Positions 1 through 12,293 of a stretch of DNA of 64,000 nt are shown here, piece after piece; positions within the stretch are counted from its first letter, which is position 1; the number at the start of each line of letters is the position of its first letter. The notes below the pieces were generated by a model. It did no database searches. It saw only the letters and a list, made by a program, of their open reading frames with translations, and was not told where the DNA came from. Made by a program: the position numbers and the translations under genes. The DNA lies in the NCBI GenBank assembly GCA_903813345.2, contig CAIIXF020000012.1, forward strand, positions 33,862,572 through 33,926,571, given 5' to 3'. This DNA is from Owenia fusiformis. Lineage: Eukaryota; Annelida; Polychaeta; Sabellida; Oweniidae.

Positions 1-3000
1 ACTTGGATATAAGCGCGCAGAATCTTTAGAACAATTGAGAGATAGGTCATTTTCGTTGCGTGTACAAACAGTAAATGGATAAAACAAAATATGACATAAA
101 TGCAACGCTTCCAATGCCATCTATCAATAACTTAGAGATGCAATATGTATTTAATCTCATCAGGCGGAGTCAAAAAAGCTAATGCAAACTAAACTTAATA
201 ATCCAATATCCAGTCATCCAGTATGAATTTGAAGTTATCTCCTCGGTACAATTGACTGTTCCATCTTCTTTCATTTAGTATAGTTTCATTGGTCTATTCT
301 AAATGGTCACGATTTTACAGACATTTTACAAAACATGCTCAAAATGCAAGTCTTGTCTTTGGAGGCACACTTATCAGATGAAATTTTCTGACTGCACACT
401 TGTGTAATGGCTCTCATTTCCCTTCCCATCTCTTGTTCCAACTCTCTGATGCTTCTAGGATTGGTAATATACACATTCATTTTGAAAAAGCCCCAACAGC
501 CAAAAGTAAAATTATGTGGGTTCATATTGGGTGATTCTGATATGTTTTGCCATTTGGAGCATGTTTGTAAAACAGCCATGGGGTCCTGACTATTTGAAAT
601 GGAACTCAGAAGAATGAAAGAAAATTAAACAAAGTTCAATTGTACAAAATATTACTTTAAACCCTGTACTGGATGACTGTGTTATTAAGATTTGTTTGGG
701 TTACCTTTTTAGCTCACCCTGTACTTTTGATAGAAAGATACATGGCATTAGTCGTTTGCTATAGGGCTAGAATACTACAGTGGAACTTTTATTCCTTTAT
801 ATTTTAAACTTACCATAAGTGCGTAACGACATGTTATCACTTATAATAATTCATTGTAAGCGTTAATGCACTTATGAATCAGTATAACACGATAAGATAA
901 TAATTTATCAAGTTGGCCAAACTCAACTTTTCCTTGGTTAAATGCGAAAAAAGTCCCTAGTATAAAATATCCAGGGTTGCCTATTTACAGCACATCTCTG
1001 CATATACAATATACCTATATTATTGATTCCGTCCAAAACAACTTGATTTGTAGGGTTTTGTGCTGTTTTGTTTTTCAAATGTTGTCCTTTGTGTTATTTT
1101 CTAAATATTGCCGTTTTTGAATCAGGAGTAAGCAGCCAAAGTGTCGTTTATTTTCTGTCTTTGGTGCTCCAATATGTGATAATGGACATGCCAATAAACA
1201 TTATTATATACTTATAAATGTGAATTATTGTTACATAACAATTATCAAAGAGTGTAGTGGTGACAATACGTTCCGTATACGGTGCTTAAAGTACACGTTG
1301 CTTAAGTTTGATCCAGCGTAATCTCAGGTTTTGCTTGTGTACCGTGGGAAACATTTCTTATACAGGGTAACCAAAAGAATGGAACGTACTCATTTTTTTG
1401 TTGAATAAATGTACATGCTTCTTATCATGAAGTACTCGAACCATATATATATGTTACTGTGATGTTTTAAACATGGGTCTAAAATAAGGGTCATATTACT
1501 GTGCCCAGTTTTTGTACACACAGCTTGTAAAATGACGTCAGATGTATAAAAATCAGCTTCTATCTTATACACAAAATATTTTGATGATTCTTTTATACCA
1601 AAAAACGATTTATAGTCATAAAAATCTTGTTTAACACAACATAATCTTTCTTATGTATCACTATTCTAGAGAAATGAAAGATTCAAAAATAATTTTTAAA
1701 TTTTCCGATGTTTTTTGAATATACCTTGATGCGTAACCAGACGCGGTATAAATTACGTCAGCAACATTTCAGGGACTTGATTGGTTGCATCAAGCGTAAC
1801 GATACCCACTAGCGGATAACTATTACCGACAAAACATTTACTAAGTTCGTCTGCATGAACATCTTCTCATATCTACTAATGATTTTCGATTTACATTGTG
1901 ATTTTGATTTATTCGATCGCAAATGTCTATTCCAGTCGATATTGTCTATGTCTATGTCAATAATCTGTAAAGGGCTAATAAGCCCATATAAAGCAGATAT
2001 ATAATGGAATTATAGAAGAACAATGAACGCTCCCTTCCAATTCACACCCTGGCACATTTATTCGAGAAATTACTTAAGTCTGGATTGATTGCGTAATTGA
2101 ATATCATTTATTAATTCAATAGCATACAAGTAAGTAGACATTACCAAACAAAGGATTCATAAAGGCACGACTAGCAGTTCGTTCAGTGCATTCCGTGCAA
2201 CAGACGGTTACTATAGTATTTAGGAGGCACGATTGCATTAAACGAAATGCTAGACGAGTGGAGTTCGACAGACATAATTTTACAGGCAGTTGTACACACA
2301 TGACAATACATGTATAGTATAGTGAAATCTGTATATCGTAACACATCTCTAATCTAAATACCTCAAAATATGAACATTTTTGGTCCCTAATTTGTTCTTC
2401 CCATAAGCTCACATATTAAAAAAAACTTAAAAAGTGAAAAATTCATGTTAATCCGAACACGAGGATTGGATCAGACAGGCTGCATTGTATAATATTGAGA
2501 TATATTGATATCTGTATATTTGAATGGTATTGTTTTTTAAAATCAATATTATAGCTGAGGTAAGGTTTTATGATAAATCTCAGTTTTTTGTGATACCTGT
2601 GCTAACAACAAGAGGTAAATGCAGATTTGCATAGCAATTTGAATACTAAAATAAAAAATATTTTCTTGCCATTACAAAGCATTGTTTTTATCATTGTAAA
2701 GACCTTATGCAATATTTGCAATATATGTCACTCTTTGTCATTCTCAATAAACTACCCGTAAAGAAATCGTGCAATTTGTTATGATATACGATAGTAGTTG
2801 CCATACACACACATATACCATGTACAGTACAGTTTGTTTCCACGGTGACATCGCCTAATTCCTATGCGTGTCACTGAGTCTCCCAAACAAACCCCATTGC
2901 ACTGTCCTTATATATTCATGCACCAAGAATTTACAAAAATATTATCCAGACGTTTTTTGACTGAAATTGTCAAAAGTGAGTCGAATACTAGTATAATCTG

Positions 3001-3319
3001 TTTTTAGGTTACTACTGTATGTCCCTGAATGCTGGATAAATGAAACTTTAGCTCCAAACAGAACTTTGTTACGCATTTCGGTAAAATGTTTAACATTCAC
3101 CAACGTTTCAAGATGAATTACCAATGTTTATCAATGTAATTGAAAGTAAACCTGCTGAAATCTACATGTAGTTTCAAATTAATCTGTTTATGGTTCGTGT
3201 ATTTCGTTAGTAGTTTTGTTATTCCTGTTCAAGCTGAATCTGCAACACAAACAATAGTTATATTCCTCCGACGTTGAAACTGGGTCGTGGATTTCGTCGT
3301 GAGTCGTGAGTTTCTCAGT
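1..3319. other. Downstream flank of the receptor gene, no second gene seen
   Basis: No protein-coding segment is recognisable. The stretch must contain the 3' UTR of the minus-strand receptor gene, whose stop codon is at 3320-3322. The nearest AATAAA-type signals on the minus strand (TTTATT on the plus strand) that I found are at 2107-2112 and 2057-2062, which would imply a 3' UTR of about 1.2 kb. This is only a candidate. A dispersed motif close to CATTTCGTTCAGTG occurs near 2180 and again, inverted, near 2240. Confidence 0.5.
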
Positions 3320-3850
3320 CTACAATGACGTCATCCTCGTCGTACTATTGACGCATTTCATTCCAGTGAGATCAGTGCTAGAATTATTGGTGGCGGATGA
3401 TGACGACAACATCCTGGTAGAACCCGTAGTGACGTCCCCATTTAAAAGTGTCAAGTGTTGAGAATCCTTTGTTGGTGATTTTGGGATTGATTTAGTCTCA
3501 TTTGTTACCCTCGAATGATCCCATCTGGGAGTTAGACCCTTTTTAAGAAGTCCATACCATAATAACTTCTTCAGGGCTTTTCTGAAACCCGCCATACCCC
3601 AGGCATAAAGGGCAGGGTTCCACGCGCTATTTGCGTGCGAGAGTACGATAGTGACCTTGATAACCCACCAAGGAATAGCCTCGAAGCAAAGGTCACAAAA
3701 ACACATTATGGTGTTAAGTAGATATAGCGGCATCCATGATATAACGAATAATATAACAATGGTTGCTAAGCTCTTTGCTGCCTTTACTTCCGCTTTGCTG
3801 CAAATCAGCTCACCGTCTTGGGAATATGTTTGTTGCGCCATAACACGTAG
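3320..3850 (-). CDS. Adenosine-receptor-like GPCR, coding exon 2 (TM6, TM7, C-tail)
   Basis: This exon encodes residues 241-416 of the receptor that starts in exon 1 at 11574-12293. The minus strand reads a pyrimidine-rich tract ending TTTATTTCAG directly before 3850, a good splice acceptor. The reading frame enters in phase 0, so RQ of exon 1 continues as LRV at 241-243. TM6 is about 265-290 with the W-x-P motif (W279, P281). TM7 is about 301-324 and ends in NPxxY (N318-Y322). Residues that contact ligand in vertebrate adenosine receptors are kept by alignment: N286 (position 6.55), I308 (7.39), S311 (7.42) and H312 (7.43); 6.52 is Tyr283 instead of His. The E-V-K-A-A-K-S-L-A start of TM6 is characteristic of the family. 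The C-tail of about 90 residues is rich in Ser and Thr and ends at a TAG at 3320-3322. An internal ATG at codon 244 is not the start, because the acceptor and the family alignment both extend upstream of it. In living cells such receptors sense extracellular adenosine through G proteins; for this protein that is inferred. Confidence 0.88.
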   Translation of the reverse strand, partial: LRVMAQQTYSQDGELICSKAEVKAAKSLATIVILFVISWMPLYLLNTIMCFCDLCFEAIPWWVIKVTIVLSHANSAWNPALYAWGMAGFRKALKKLLWYGLLKKGLTPRWDHSRVTNETKSIPKSPTKDSQHLTLLNGDVTTGSTRMLSSSSATNNSSTDLTGMKCVNSTTRMTSL

Positions 3851-4459
3851 CTGAAATAAAACACAAATATTATAATATTATCTTACATTCTCCGTAGCAT
3901 TTCGTTCTGTGCGTTCCTTGCCTAGAGGACACGATAGCGCCAAACGAAATGCTCGGAGATTGATCTTTAGATTGTTTTGGGCAACTTGTTCTACAATTGA
4001 ATAATAAGACTTGAAAAAATTATTTACATATTTTTATCATTATAATTATAGAAGATGATTTTTATATGTTCGTTTTTAAAGGCAAACATCAAATTGTCCT
4101 TACATTTCCAAATGTCTTTGTTTTCACATAATCATGCCCATATTTCAAAAACGCTATTTGAAAAATATTATATGAAACAATACTATAAATAATATTTACA
4201 TTTTATCTCTACAATATATTTGCATATCGTATACTTATAGTAATACTCTGGGATATCGAAACGACTTAGACATATTTGGTAACTTATACAACTATATCTA
4301 GACATTAGAAGGACCCTTTAATTAAGTGTTCTATAACTACAATAGACTAAAAATATGGGTTAATTCACAATCAGAACTAGTAATATAATCTCACAGAACA
4401 TGTTATCTACTTACAAACATTGACAGTAAAAACTTTTATACTAAAAATTGAAAGATTGA

Positions 4460-6401
4460 ACGGGGTACCATCGAATAATTTTGGGAACGTACCGGAGAAC
4501 GACATTTTACTAAGAAATGGCAATAATTTAGCACAATATATTTTTTAACTAGAGTTCTATTTTGATTTTGACAAAAGTAAGTATTCCATGCAATAACTAT
4601 TTCATTCATGAGTTTGTAGGAATTCTGTTGGAACCCAGTTCTGATCAAGTACGAAGTTATTGAAATCGGCGCAGACGGACTTTACTCCGAAAGATGGTTT
4701 TTCGATTATAACGTTTCACAACATTTAAGTATAGACTTTTGAAAAAAGTACAGAATAGTCCTTATACTTTTGAATAATTCTGTTATTTCTGATTCACACG
4801 ACTCTGATTTGTTTAATTTAAAAAAAAGTTTTAAAAATATTACTTAGGAACGTAACCGGAGCTGGGAACGTAACCGGAGCAGATCAGTTGAATTATTTAA
4901 TCAAAAAAATTAAAATATATGATTTAAAGCACATACTAATTTAAAAACATACGGGATTGTTCGAATGCGTATTTATTACATTTTATTTAAAGAAAAAAAA
5001 TTTATCCATTGTGAAAAATTAAATTTGGTATTTACCATGCATAAGTGCACTTACCTTAGAAAGGCTATCAAACATAGAACAATCATTGTATGGAGAATGA
5101 AGTGATTAAATGTAGTAAGCAAATAATTCCATTTGATTTCACCCATTGTATTTGTTCAGCGAACTATTAGAACCCACTCTGTTATACTAATTTCGTATAT
5201 ATATACTGTTTATACATACATGTATTATACTTCTAAGACAACTTCTCTTTTCAGGGGAAATAAAAGCATTTAAATGCTAGATTATTAAAAAAGTTAGGAT
5301 ACAACGAACTGTATATAGCGTAGGTGTGTTAAGTACTTGTCATGTGCTCGACCAAATCGAATCAACATATATGCATATGCTTTCTGAAATTCTTCACCTA
5401 ACCCCACCCCTCCATATAAACGTAAGATGTTTGACATGTGAGTGAGTGCCCGTTTATTGTTTTATGCAAAACCAGTTGTTATCCATCTTTGTTTCGATAA
5501 ACCTAGGCGTGGGTCATTAAGCAAGTAAGAAAGTGAATGATTTTTTCTAGTTTAACTACAGAACATTGCTTTTCAGTCGTTAATAGACAGTGTTCTATAA
5601 TTCTATCACACCAAGTAAGCTGATATTATGCTAAGTGTGTGTCAGCCAATCAGCTTAGAGCATTTCAGTGTGTTTTTAATTAGCGATGCGACTGATGACT
5701 GCCTCTTCTTTGTTTGACAGAACTTTGTACTATACATGTATCTCCTTGTGTTACTTCCCAGCTTCCCACTGAAGCAATAACTATCAGTGAATTTTTGGAT
5801 ACTCTAAGATATAAGTGCAAAAAATATATCTTTGGAAAATTTATATGTTTTGCCATGCATTGATTTTCCTGTAAGTGAAGGGTAATAAATGCTCATTTTA
5901 ACATTCATATGTGTTTGTAAATAATATATATGCTTTAAATCATATATTTATTTTTTTAAATTATATAATTCAACTGATCTGCTCTGGTTACGTTCCCAGC
6001 TCCGGTTACGTTCCTAAGTAATATTTTTAAAACTTTTTTTTTAATTAAACAAATCAGAGTCGTGTGAATCAGAAATAACATAATTATTCAATAGTATAAG
6101 GACTATTCTGTACTTTTTTCAAAAGTCTATACTTAAATGTTGTAAAAAGTTATAATCGAAAAACCATCTTTCGGAGTAAAGTCCGACTGCGCCGATTTCA
6201 ATAACTTCGTACTTGATCAGAACTGGGTTCCAACAAAATTCCTACAAACTTATGAGTGAAATAGCCATTGCATGGAATACTTACTTTTGTCAAAATCAAA
6301 GTAGAACTCTAGTTAAAAAATATATTGTGCTAAATTATTGCCATTTCTTAGTAAAATGTCGTTCTCCGGTACGTTCCCAAAATTATTCGATGGTACCCCG
6401 T
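4460..6401. mobile_element. Foldback element with about 470-bp inverted arms, inside the receptor intron
   Basis: The left arm (about 4460-4950) returns inverted as the right arm (about 5905-6401). Both outer ends read ACGGGGTACCATCG inward. The arms are highly similar throughout, including internal copies of GGGAACGTAACCGGAGC near their inner ends. The 0.95-kb centre is A+T-rich without a recognisable gene. The open frames of 70-74 codons found in both arms are the same sequence read from each arm and give no sign of a protein family. I could not fix a target-site duplication: TTGA on the left faces GTGA on the right. A non-autonomous DNA transposon with long terminal inverted repeats is the best reading. 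Confidence 0.75.
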
Positions 6402-8260
6402 GTGAACGTATTTTTGATAATTTATTGTAAGCTCTGATGTCGCCCGATTGAGCTCTTTTGGTGAAGTATCGAGTTTTTATCAATCCATCGGAAATAGGGT
6501 ACTATGGCGATCAAAAGTAAGTCTTTATTTTGCGAAAGAACACTCGAAAAGTAGGCATAGAGTCGCTTTGAGTTTTATATTTGAACAGATTGACATATCA
6601 ACCAATTTTGATATATGATTTAATAATGAAAGTAAAACATAGAGCTGGTTTTTGCTTTCAAATATTTTACAAGATTGATCTATCTCTCGTTGCCTCCTTG
6701 ATTCGATAATGGGATAGTTCAGATCCGATATTTGCCTGGAATTATTTCTATTTGATTTAAGGCAGTAGGAGTGTTTATCTCAAGTGCCTCGGTGATATCA
6801 ATTTCCTAAAAATCATTAAGAAAACTATCTATGGCATAAAACAAATTGAATTAGTTATTTACAAATCGGTGTTTTACATACAGAGCTGACGTCACGCGGG
6901 AAGGTCCAAATTTCGGATCATATTCTTCCCATCTTAAGTGACGAAACCAGTAATATTTCTTGGATACTGACCTTATCTTGGTATGCCGTCTTCTTTATCT
7001 AAAGAGAGATAAATGGGTTATTTAGCAAGGTACATTCAATTTCTGGGAGAATAATACCATTCTGACCTCGGTTATCAGTTTAATTTCTAATAAATATGAT
7101 TTACTGATATAATACTTTTAGTACTCTTGTCCTGCTACTCTATTTAGGAATGTATAACATGCTGGCAAGGTCATCATGATATTTTCTCCTAGATAAACAC
7201 ACAGGGTATACAATAGGGAGTTTAAGCTTGCATATAAAATCGAAACGCCAACCTGTACGTATGACCAATCGCCCATACAAAAGCATCGCTTTAACAACTT
7301 CTGTCCACGTTTAGGTTGTGAACAACATTGCTTGCTTAAACTCCCTAATAAGGCTAGCACGTAACGGAACTGACTTCGGAACAGGTGAACACCACAATGT
7401 CTATTTTCATATTAATCATACATTTATATTGATTGTTTTTGTTTTTGCTATAGCGAGCAGGAAAATGTTCTTTTCGGAAAATGATTTCACAAATTTTTGG
7501 AAGACAAGTGGGCTGTTCCGAAGGCAAACCCGAGGCGATCCGGACAATAATTCCGCTTCGTGTCAGCCCTAGGTAACAGTACGATGAACAGTTAGATTAG
7601 AGATAACTTATTACCAATAACTGAGATCAAATAAGTTTAATATTAATAATCTTGCATGCACATTTTTCTGATTGTAACATAATCAGCGATGCCACTTTCT
7701 TTAATGTTAGAACAACGTTAATTTATTTTTTAAATCATGATGTCACAATCTCAAAAGTTAAGAAAAAATTCAAGAAATATACCCTAGGGTGATCCAAGTA
7801 CGTTTATCTGTAAAAACCTCATACTAATTAAAGGGACAATCAGAAATGTAAAGAGTGAAAAAATTATAAGACTTTCTTAACCGTCTCATACATATTCCAA
7901 AACTATTTCAGAAAATTGTACCTAAAGTGAAAAAATGTGTAAATTTTCCCAAATGATAAATGTGGATATCAAAATTTACAGTAAAGTGAACACACGTATA
8001 TAAAAATTGTTTGAGCATAAATGATTTTTTGCCAATAAAACAGAACGTTCACTTCAAAAAACCTGATTCCAACGCGCTTATCGCAGTGATATATGAAGGG
8101 ACGAAATCGTTAAGACATTTCTATTATTAATTCCGATCCACTTTCATCTTAAGTTAATAAGGGCACTTAAATTTCATGCTACTACAGTTCTAGCTAGTTA
8201 CCTTATCAGACGTTTTCACGTTGACATAAGGTTTACTTGAACAACTTTATTATGTATATA
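6402..8260. other. Intronic stretch, partial copy of a dispersed repeat, no gene
   Basis: The first about 150 bases (6402-6560) resemble 15594-15748, the right part of the MITE at 15345-15747, including a shared TTGATAATTTATT and a shared AAGTCTTTATTTTGC. The rest is unremarkable A+T-rich intron. Confidence 0.5.
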
Positions 8261-8415
8261 CACCCCCTCCATAAGTTTAGCAACTGGAACTTTTCATTGG
8301 AGCATTTCAACGCCTTTGGAAAATAACTCGATTTTTTCGATTCGCTAATTATAAACAGGCTTCGACGGGTGATCCTAAATGTAACTTCCGGTTGCCAAAT
8401 TTATGGAGGGGAGTG
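8261..8415. mobile_element. 155-bp MITE, CACTCCCCTCC family, TA duplication
   Basis: It begins CACCCCCTCCATAAG and ends CTTATGGAGGGGAGTG-like (here ATTTATGGAGGGGAGTG), with TA on both sides (8259-8260 and 8416-8417). The termini match the long elements at 53144-54019, 56737-57613 and 57620-61136, but the interior is only about 100 bases, so this is a short member of the same family. TA duplications point to Tc1/mariner-type mobilisation. Confidence 0.8.
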
Positions 8416-11157
8416 TATGTACAACAGAAAGCTGTAACCCAGGCTAATAACAAGTTTAAAATGTCACCTTGTGTATTAAATTGTTTATAATGTATATACT
8501 ATTATGTGTGCTGTATGTGGCACATTCATAAACACTGAAGAAATGGTTTTACACAAGGGACGTAATTCATAAAATAATTTATAGCTTCATATTGGGGTCT
8601 CAGACAGGGAAGGGTGAATCGTGTGGTACGTACATTCACTATGAAGAGATACCATTTGATTTGTATAGTTTGTTACGTGCGTTTATTCCCAATGGAGGTA
8701 AAGCAATGCATAATTATGTAAAGTAACTGTATCAATCAATTGCAGAATCAGATCAAGCAGGCAATACTTCAAAGTAATTGTTTTAATTTTAAAGCATGTT
8801 CGACTCGTATCATTCCTCGTCGTTTGTATTTTATAAAATTGCTCAAAAGTTCAGTCATTGGATTCTGTTCATTTATGCTCATGTGCTTATGGGCGTACCC
8901 AGAGGGGGGATTGGGTGCGACCACATCCCTTTTTAAGCCAATTTTACTTTTCCCCGGGGATTTTGTTCACAGTATTGACTCGGATGAAACAAGAACTATG
9001 TGCTCTGGCGAAAGTGATGATTTTTTGATTTTTTGAAAAATTCCGGGACGCCCCTGTTTATGTGATATCCACTTTTATTATTTGGAAGATTTTACCCTTT
9101 TTGCACTTCTAAAAAATAACTGCACAATTGATGAGCTATGAATATTTTAGGAGATATGTTCGAAAATCTAAATGGTACAGAATTTTTTTTGTGGTATCGG
9201 AGTCACATTTGTACACGTTGTTGGACTTTTTTCACCAATTTTATATTCGACTCTACTGTCAATATTTGATATACAGTCTTTCCATGTAATGAACGTGTAT
9301 TTTCTGTTAACGTTGTTAAAAGTTCCTTATTTATCAATATACCTGTTTCGCTTTATGGTCGTTAGTACTTCTTCATCATACCCCCTTCCAATATTCAAGC
9401 AATTCGTTCAGTGTAATCCTGCAATCTTTACTTTACCAGGCAGTTGGAAATACCGGGCCCCAGAACTCATCGATGATTCTATCGCAATGTTAACACGAAC
9501 CTCTAGAGGTTCATACTCACTTTACACATATCGATGGGTCCATCTATGAATTCTGGGACATATCCCCTCTTCCTTACCCGTTGTAAGGAACACACTGAAC
9601 GAAATGCTACGGAGATTGAAATTCGACCAGAAAATAATGAAACATACGCCAAACAACTGGGTAATATCAATCCTTAATTAATAAAATTACATTATCTATC
9701 CTGTACCATTGATTAAATGTCTTCTAAATCTGAAGGTATATATATAAATCACTAAAATTACCGTAAAACGAACGCAACTGATCAGATATCGAGCCCAAAT
9801 CATGCAGCAAACAGGGTGACCCCAAAAATGGAAACCCCCAATTTTGGAATAATTTTCCTATGCCTGGACAGAAGACGTCATTTCTTTAAATCTCAAAGTC
9901 GTAGATGCAATATAATATATGCCATTGTTTACTACATTAAATACCATATGTGAACGAAAAGCTAGAATTCAAGAAAATTCAACCAAAGAAACCTGTTTTA
10001 TACATTTCCTGAACGTTTGATCAACGCCTTCCCATATTGAAAATTTGTTTCTAATGATTGGACATATGATCTCGTGTTTCTTTTGAATACTGTGTTTTTA
10101 ATAAGTCGTAGTCTTCTTCACAAACCACTTCGGATTAGTTATCAAAAAATATGAAATTTCGAAAATGCGACAAATATATGTTTTAATAAGATAGGCTAAC
10201 AATATTTCTTCATTTTGAAAGGTAATCATATTTTGAAATGACGTACAAGACAAAACGAATGATAGATTTTGAGAAATTAACGTGATCTAAGTGATCTCAC
10301 TTCGTAACCTTAGGTCATTTTTTGTATTAGAAATGCTACAAAATCTAATGTTTGCATGAAAATGAAAGAAACAAACTTAATAATGCTTATATTTTACTTG
10401 ATCTACTTTGTAGAAAATAATGTCCAACAACAAGTCATGACATATGAAGATAAACAACATTTTCAAATTTTGCAGAGGACTGCATTTAAATGCACATTGA
10501 AGCCCAGTAGCTAGTAGTATTTGCTACATTAAATATCATATATATACTCTTGAAACTTAAATTGTACAACGACCATCATTTTATTGAAATAATAACACGT
10601 GAGCAATGTGAGTTCTTTAAGTCATTTAAATTGCAGAAAGAATAAAATTACCGAGGTTGGAAATGATTCAGAAAAATAGAAAATATGTCAATATAGTGCG
10701 AAAACGTGCAGGAATTTATAAAAAATCAATTATATGATTCTGCACTTTCGCTCCTGGAGACTTTCGCCAGCGCTTCATAAATACGGAATCCTGGGAGCAT
10801 ATCTACATGTAAAGCTATCTACATCATACACTCACTAATTATAAAAAAGAGCTAAGAACTAAATTGCACTAATCCCCAACACCATTAAGCTGTCCAATTA
10901 ACACTCCGAATTCACCAATGCATGATTTAAGAGATTTCACAATTCATAGGATGGAATATACTAACAAAGGGTTTAAAATAATTTGCCTCGATTAAGCGAT
11001 TGTCTACCTTGCTTCAAGCTAAAGCAAATTAATAGTTATCTCAATCCTAATACATTGCCGATAATATACTACCCAATAACACACGTAACTACAGCTAGAT
11101 CATAATTTAATGGACAATAAATCTAATCACGGTTCCTCCTTTAATCTACATATACAG
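8416..11157. other. Intronic stretch with scattered repeat fragments
   Basis: No gene is recognised. The motif CATTTCGTTCAGTG or close variants occurs near 9403 and, inverted, near 9600, possibly the ends of a worn short MITE. At about 9810 a sequence ACAGGGTGACCCC resembles one end of mariner-type elements, but no opposite end was found. A 125-codon open frame at 9172-9549 has no recognisable domain and I regard it as chance. Confidence 0.4.
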
Positions 11158-11264
11158 GGTGACCACTAGCCTTGCCCAAGTCGGTATTTTTTACTTATCT
11201 GATCTGTCATAATAGAAATCAAGATAAGTAAAAGAGATCGGACTTGGGCAAGACTAGGTGACCC
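11158..11264. repeat. Imperfect hairpin of about 105 bp
   Basis: CTTGCCCAAGTC at 11171-11182 is matched by GACTTGGGCAAG at 11241-11252, and TTACTTATCT at 11191-11200 by AGATAAGTAA at 11222-11231. The outer ends both resemble GGTGACC. This is probably a short foldback MITE or solo-end remnant near the 5' side of the receptor intron. Confidence 0.65.
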
Positions 11265-11573
11265 CAAAATAATTTCCTTCGATCGGAACATGCGCGTGCA
11301 TGGAACCTATATACGTACACGTGCATCGAACCTATAGACGTGCAAATATGTGCAAGATACTGTGTTACGTGCAATAAATATGTGCTTCATAGATAAAGAT
11401 AATTTGATTAAATTTGAAAAATATTTACATGGCATGATAAAATGAACATTCTTATGATATGATCTATTTAATATACATTAAAGGTGAAAGATGTTCACAT
11501 TATAATGCCGTTATGAAGTTGTGTGTCGTAAAATAATGTAAAGTTAGTGTCGTAAATCTTTCGGTTACTTTAC

Positions 11574-12293
11574 CTGTCTCTTTACAGCGAAGTAAATCCT
11601 TCCATATACTATTGCCATAAATATAGATGGCGTCAATATCGTTGAGATAAAGATAAACACGAGATAATGCATATCCATAACTTCCATGAAGAAGCATCTA
11701 GGGTGGGGAGGGGGGCCGAGATTCCAGCCAAATACGGGTAGGAGTCCTATAAATACTGCTGCTATCCATGACAGGGTAATGACGATAATCGCACTTTTGT
11801 GTGTCATGTGACTACTATATGTCAATGGATATATTATCGCCCAGTAACGGTCAATTGTCACAGCTACCAATGATGCGATTGAACTTGTACACAGGGACAT
11901 AAGCAAAGAGTTCATAAACAGACACCCCTCTATATTTTTGGGCAATCCAACATGGGTTGCTATGGCAAATGGGACGCCAAAACACCCAACAGCTAAATCT
12001 GCTGTTGCCAAGGATATGACGTAATAGTTAGTTACCGTTCGGAGATTCCTATATTTGGTAAACACTATTATGACTAATAGATTACCAATAATTGCAATAA
12101 TTCCTATAAATATCTCACAAAGTGTGTATGCTAAATCCAATGGCAACGGTATTGGTATTTCCGGTGGATATGTGGTTCCACCTGTGAATGTCACGTGACT
12201 TTCATTTAATGTTGCATTATCAGATACAATCATTGGGTTATCTGTAAAGTGACTTTTAGCATCAACAATAAGTAGATCAGTTGATGCATCCAT
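11574..12293 (-). CDS. Adenosine-receptor-like GPCR, coding exon 1 (N-terminus to TM5)
   Basis: The ATG at 12293-12291 opens a frame of 240 complete codons ending CAG before a GTAAAG donor. Residues 1-50 form an extracellular N-terminus with potential N-glycosylation at N26 (NAT) and N30 (NES) and no signal peptide. TM1 is about 54-79 with GN at 70-71, TM2 about 90-113 with D99 (2.50), TM3 about 124-147 ending in the DRY motif D148-Y150, TM4 about 167-189 with W176, TM5 about 208-233 with P222. C124 and C200 are placed for the conserved TM3-ECL2 disulphide. By alignment with human A2A from memory, E60 (1.39) and the ECL2 aromatic F202 (Phe168 in A2A) are retained. M203 replaces ECL2 Glu169, C135 replaces Thr 3.36, and F215 replaces Asn 5.42. 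Family: rhodopsin-like GPCR, adenosine-receptor group; the exact ligand is inferred. The full protein is 416 residues, close to A2A in length, though the long N-terminus is unusual for vertebrate members. Confidence 0.88.

Larger units (their letters stand above)
3851..11573 (-). other. Large intron of the adenosine-receptor-like gene
   Basis: The intron separates TM5 from TM6 in intracellular loop 3. On the minus strand it opens with the donor CAG|GTAAAG at 11574/11573 and closes with TTTATTTCAG at 3851. It is about 7.7 kb long, phase 0. It contains a foldback element (4460-6401), a small TA-flanked MITE (8261-8415), a hairpin (11158-11264), and a patch at about 8889-9055 resembling common invertebrate repeat fragments ('gggcgtaccc...' start). 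Vertebrate adenosine-receptor genes, as I recall them, have their coding intron in the second intracellular loop, so the position here differs. Confidence 0.8.

Noticed and set aside
4436-6437. Matching 70- and 74-codon open frames in the two arms of the intronic foldback
   Set aside because: They are one repeat sequence read from both arms; C-terminal ends differ where the arm ends. No protein family resemblance.
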